Source: a virus. From it: a stretch of 23,055 nt of DNA. Location of the stretch: IMG/VR virus record IMGVR_UViG_3300037069_003604, positions 1 to 23,055 of that record; one strand, 5' to 3'. Under the pieces are notes generated by a model that was not told the DNA's origin, ran no database searches, and saw only the letters and a list, made by a program, of their open reading frames with translations. Shown here in pieces: positions 21,699 to 23,055 of this stretch. The translations under genes and the position numbers were made by a program. Every line of letters starts with the position of its first letter. Within the stretch, counting starts at the first letter, position 1.

Positions 21699-23055
21699 TT
21701 ATTGGGATTCTTCACAATGATAATGGAAAGTAGCAGTTACTTGAGAAGTAAATGCTACTCCTGCGCTAAGGGTTTGAGCACTCGTGCTTGCATCTGACAT
21801 AACTAATCGCTGAGTATTCCAGGCAACAGAGCCAGCATCATTGCTCGGTGAAAACGTGCAAATGGGTGCCACTCCCCAAGTTTTATTGAAATTTATTGTA
21901 CACTGAGTTCCAGTTGCCCATGAAGCTGTTCCAGTTTTTAAACTTATCTTTCCATCCGTATCAGTTCCATTAGTAATAGTACAAGTTGGCGAACCGCCTG
22001 TGCCAGCATTTCCAGAAAGGGTGGTGGTTGGAGCCGTGGTCTGTGCGACTTTGATATGCCCGTCTTTAATTGAAAGCATCACATTTGTTCCGCTTACTGC
22101 CCCTGCACCTAATTGCATCTCTCCTTTTGGAAACCCTGGAACGACAAGTTGAGTAACAGTTCCGATGATGTCTCCGCTTGAACTGAGTCGAGAACTGCTT
22201 GCTCCAGCTAGGACAACAATTCCCGCCCCTGTTACTGAGTTCGTTGCGGTACTTGTGCAGCCCCAGTCGGATAACGTGATAAAGCCTGTCGATGGCGTTG
22301 AGGGTGTCACAATACATGGATTTGACCCTGAATTTACTGTTGAGAGATTGAGAGTCATCGTGGCGGTGTTGTCAGTAACGTTCATTTCTCCAGTTATAGT
22401 ATTTATATTTGCTGTAAAACTAGAGGTACCCGATTGATCCAATGAATGCCCAGAAGCATTATCATTTTGAATCGTGCCTTGAGTACCAAAATTCCACACG
22501 CGTCCACCTGTCTGAGAGATAGTAGGAGCTGAAGCGGTATTGTTCTCAAATGTAGTATCCCAGGCCGAAAGTGTTGACTTCACGCCGTTAGTTGCATCAT
22601 TCGTTGCAGATAGAGCAGAACCAACACCAGAGGATGATTGAACGTAAGAATTGATTAGGGCTAGTCGTTGAAAGGTTGTCCCGCCGAAAGTAAGAGTATT
22701 ATTTGCACCGGAAGTGATTAATACAAAGCCGACCACATAGACTTCATTGAGTGCAGCGACAGTTCCCGTAGCGGTGCCTGAAAGGTCAACCGTGAATTGC
22801 CCTCGAATGAGACAAGCCCTGCTATTCTGAAGAGCATTTTCGCAAACAAGGTTAACCCCCTGTTGACTGAGTGTCACATTTTCTTGATAGCCATTAGAGG
22901 TGTTTGAGGGCTGAACATGAATGATAGATTGCTTGTAGTAGTTTGAAACCGGGTTTGCAGCGGTGATAGCCGCACCAATGGTTCGATAGGGTTTTAAAAG
23001 AGAGCCGTCGCCGGTTGAGTCATTGCCCACATCTTGAGAAACATAGAAATTTCTC
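21699..23055 (-). CDS. Beta-helix fibre-like protein, 5' end cut by window
   Basis: The frame runs off the right edge. GTG at 23030 could be read as a start, but the codons before it (RNFYVSQD) join the typical beta-helix opening FYVSQDVGNDSTGDGSLLKPYRTIGAAI, so the true start lies outside. The first 330 visible residues are Thr/Ser/Asn/Gly-rich with regular short strands, as in right-handed parallel beta-helices of the pectin-lyase type. From about residue 335 a separate C-terminal domain (GHIKVAQTTAPTTTLSG ... CTINFNKTWGVAPICTFSP, ending FHYHCEESQ) resembles the terminal beta domain found in many uncharacterised phage fibres. It probably is an exposed spike or fibre. Its place just before the portal, 9 nt away, is unusual. 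Confidence 0.7.
   Translation of the reverse strand, partial: RNFYVSQDVGNDSTGDGSLLKPYRTIGAAITAANPVSNYYKQSIIHVQPSNTSNGYQENVTLSQQGVNLVCENALQNSRACLIRGQFTVDLSGTATGTVAALNEVYVVGFVLITSGANNTLTFGGTTFQRLALINSYVQSSSGVGSALSATNDATNGVKSTLSAWDTTFENNTASAPTISQTGGRVWNFGTQGTIQNDNASGHSLDQSGTSSFTANINTITGEMNVTDNTATMTLNLSTVNSGSNPCIVTPSTPSTGFITLSDWGCTSTATNSVTGAGIVVLAGASSSRLSSSGDIIGTVTQLVVPGFPKGEMQLGAGAVSGTNVMLSIKDGHIKVAQTTAPTTTLSGNAGTGGSPTCTITNGTDTDGKISLKTGTASWATGTQCTINFNKTWGVAPICTFSPSNDAGSVAWNTQRLVMSDASTSAQTLSAGVAFTSQVTATFHYHCEESQ

Noticed and set aside
1-23055. Possibility of a tailocin or extracellular contractile injection system
   Set aside because: Portal, scaffold, major capsid and MuF-like genes are all present in one block, so this is a complete head-and-tail phage operon.
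1-23055. tRNA genes, CRISPR arrays, IS elements, attachment sites
   Set aside because: No cloverleaf-like sequence, regularly spaced repeat, transposase or recombinase gene was found on reading both strands.

Overview
The window is a near-continuous structural gene block of a contractile-tailed (myovirus-like) Caudoviricetes phage or prophage. Every supported gene lies on the minus strand, so transcription runs from the right end (position 23055) to the left. GC content is moderate (roughly 40%, not counted exactly). Genes are packed with short overlaps (ATGA, TAATG) and mostly good Shine-Dalgarno (SD) sites. No rRNA, tRNA, CRISPR, integrase, terminase or lysis gene is visible. The host cannot be named from this sequence.

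Head module (about 23055 to 14394): a right-truncated beta-helix/fibre-like protein, portal, a 70-aa histidine-rich protein, a GT-A type glycosyltransferase, a small basic Ala/Gly-rich protein, a MuF-like minor head protein, scaffold, major capsid protein, a probable decoration protein, a Lys/Ala/Pro-rich small protein, and two probable head-completion or neck proteins.

Accessory 'tagged' module (14404 to 12082): two small hydrophilic proteins interleaved with three proteins that start with nearly the same peptide, FIRK(G/N)GRIIPI. A fourth, more divergent copy (FRRIHGRLVPI) starts the Ala/Gly-rich protein upstream of MuF. The bodies behind the tag differ; one is a permuted NlpC/P60 (papain-like) hydrolase. 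Two tags are identical over 11 residues but differ at 8 synonymous positions, so the peptide itself is under selection. I infer a virion-incorporation or ejection-protein address tag, and this is the best candidate here for an undescribed system.

Tail module (12085 to 1): HK97-gp10-like protein, tail terminator, sheath, tube, tail assembly chaperone G, tape measure, LysM baseplate protein, gp27/GpD-like hub, gpV-like spike, gp25-like wedge, baseplate J protein, tail protein I-like protein, and a left-truncated fibre.

Two coding features are missed by ATG/GTG/TTG ORF calling. First, a lambda-type GGGAAAG heptamer in chaperone G sits in the correct phase for a -1 shift into a 65-codon T frame that fills the gap before the tape measure. 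Second, the hub frame extends 43 codons upstream to an ATT codon with a perfectly placed GGAGGG SD. That ATT directly follows the TAA of the LysM gene, in the same frame. Small stem-loops sit at junctions around the capsid and sheath genes, and runs of seven or more G or C are strongly over-represented.
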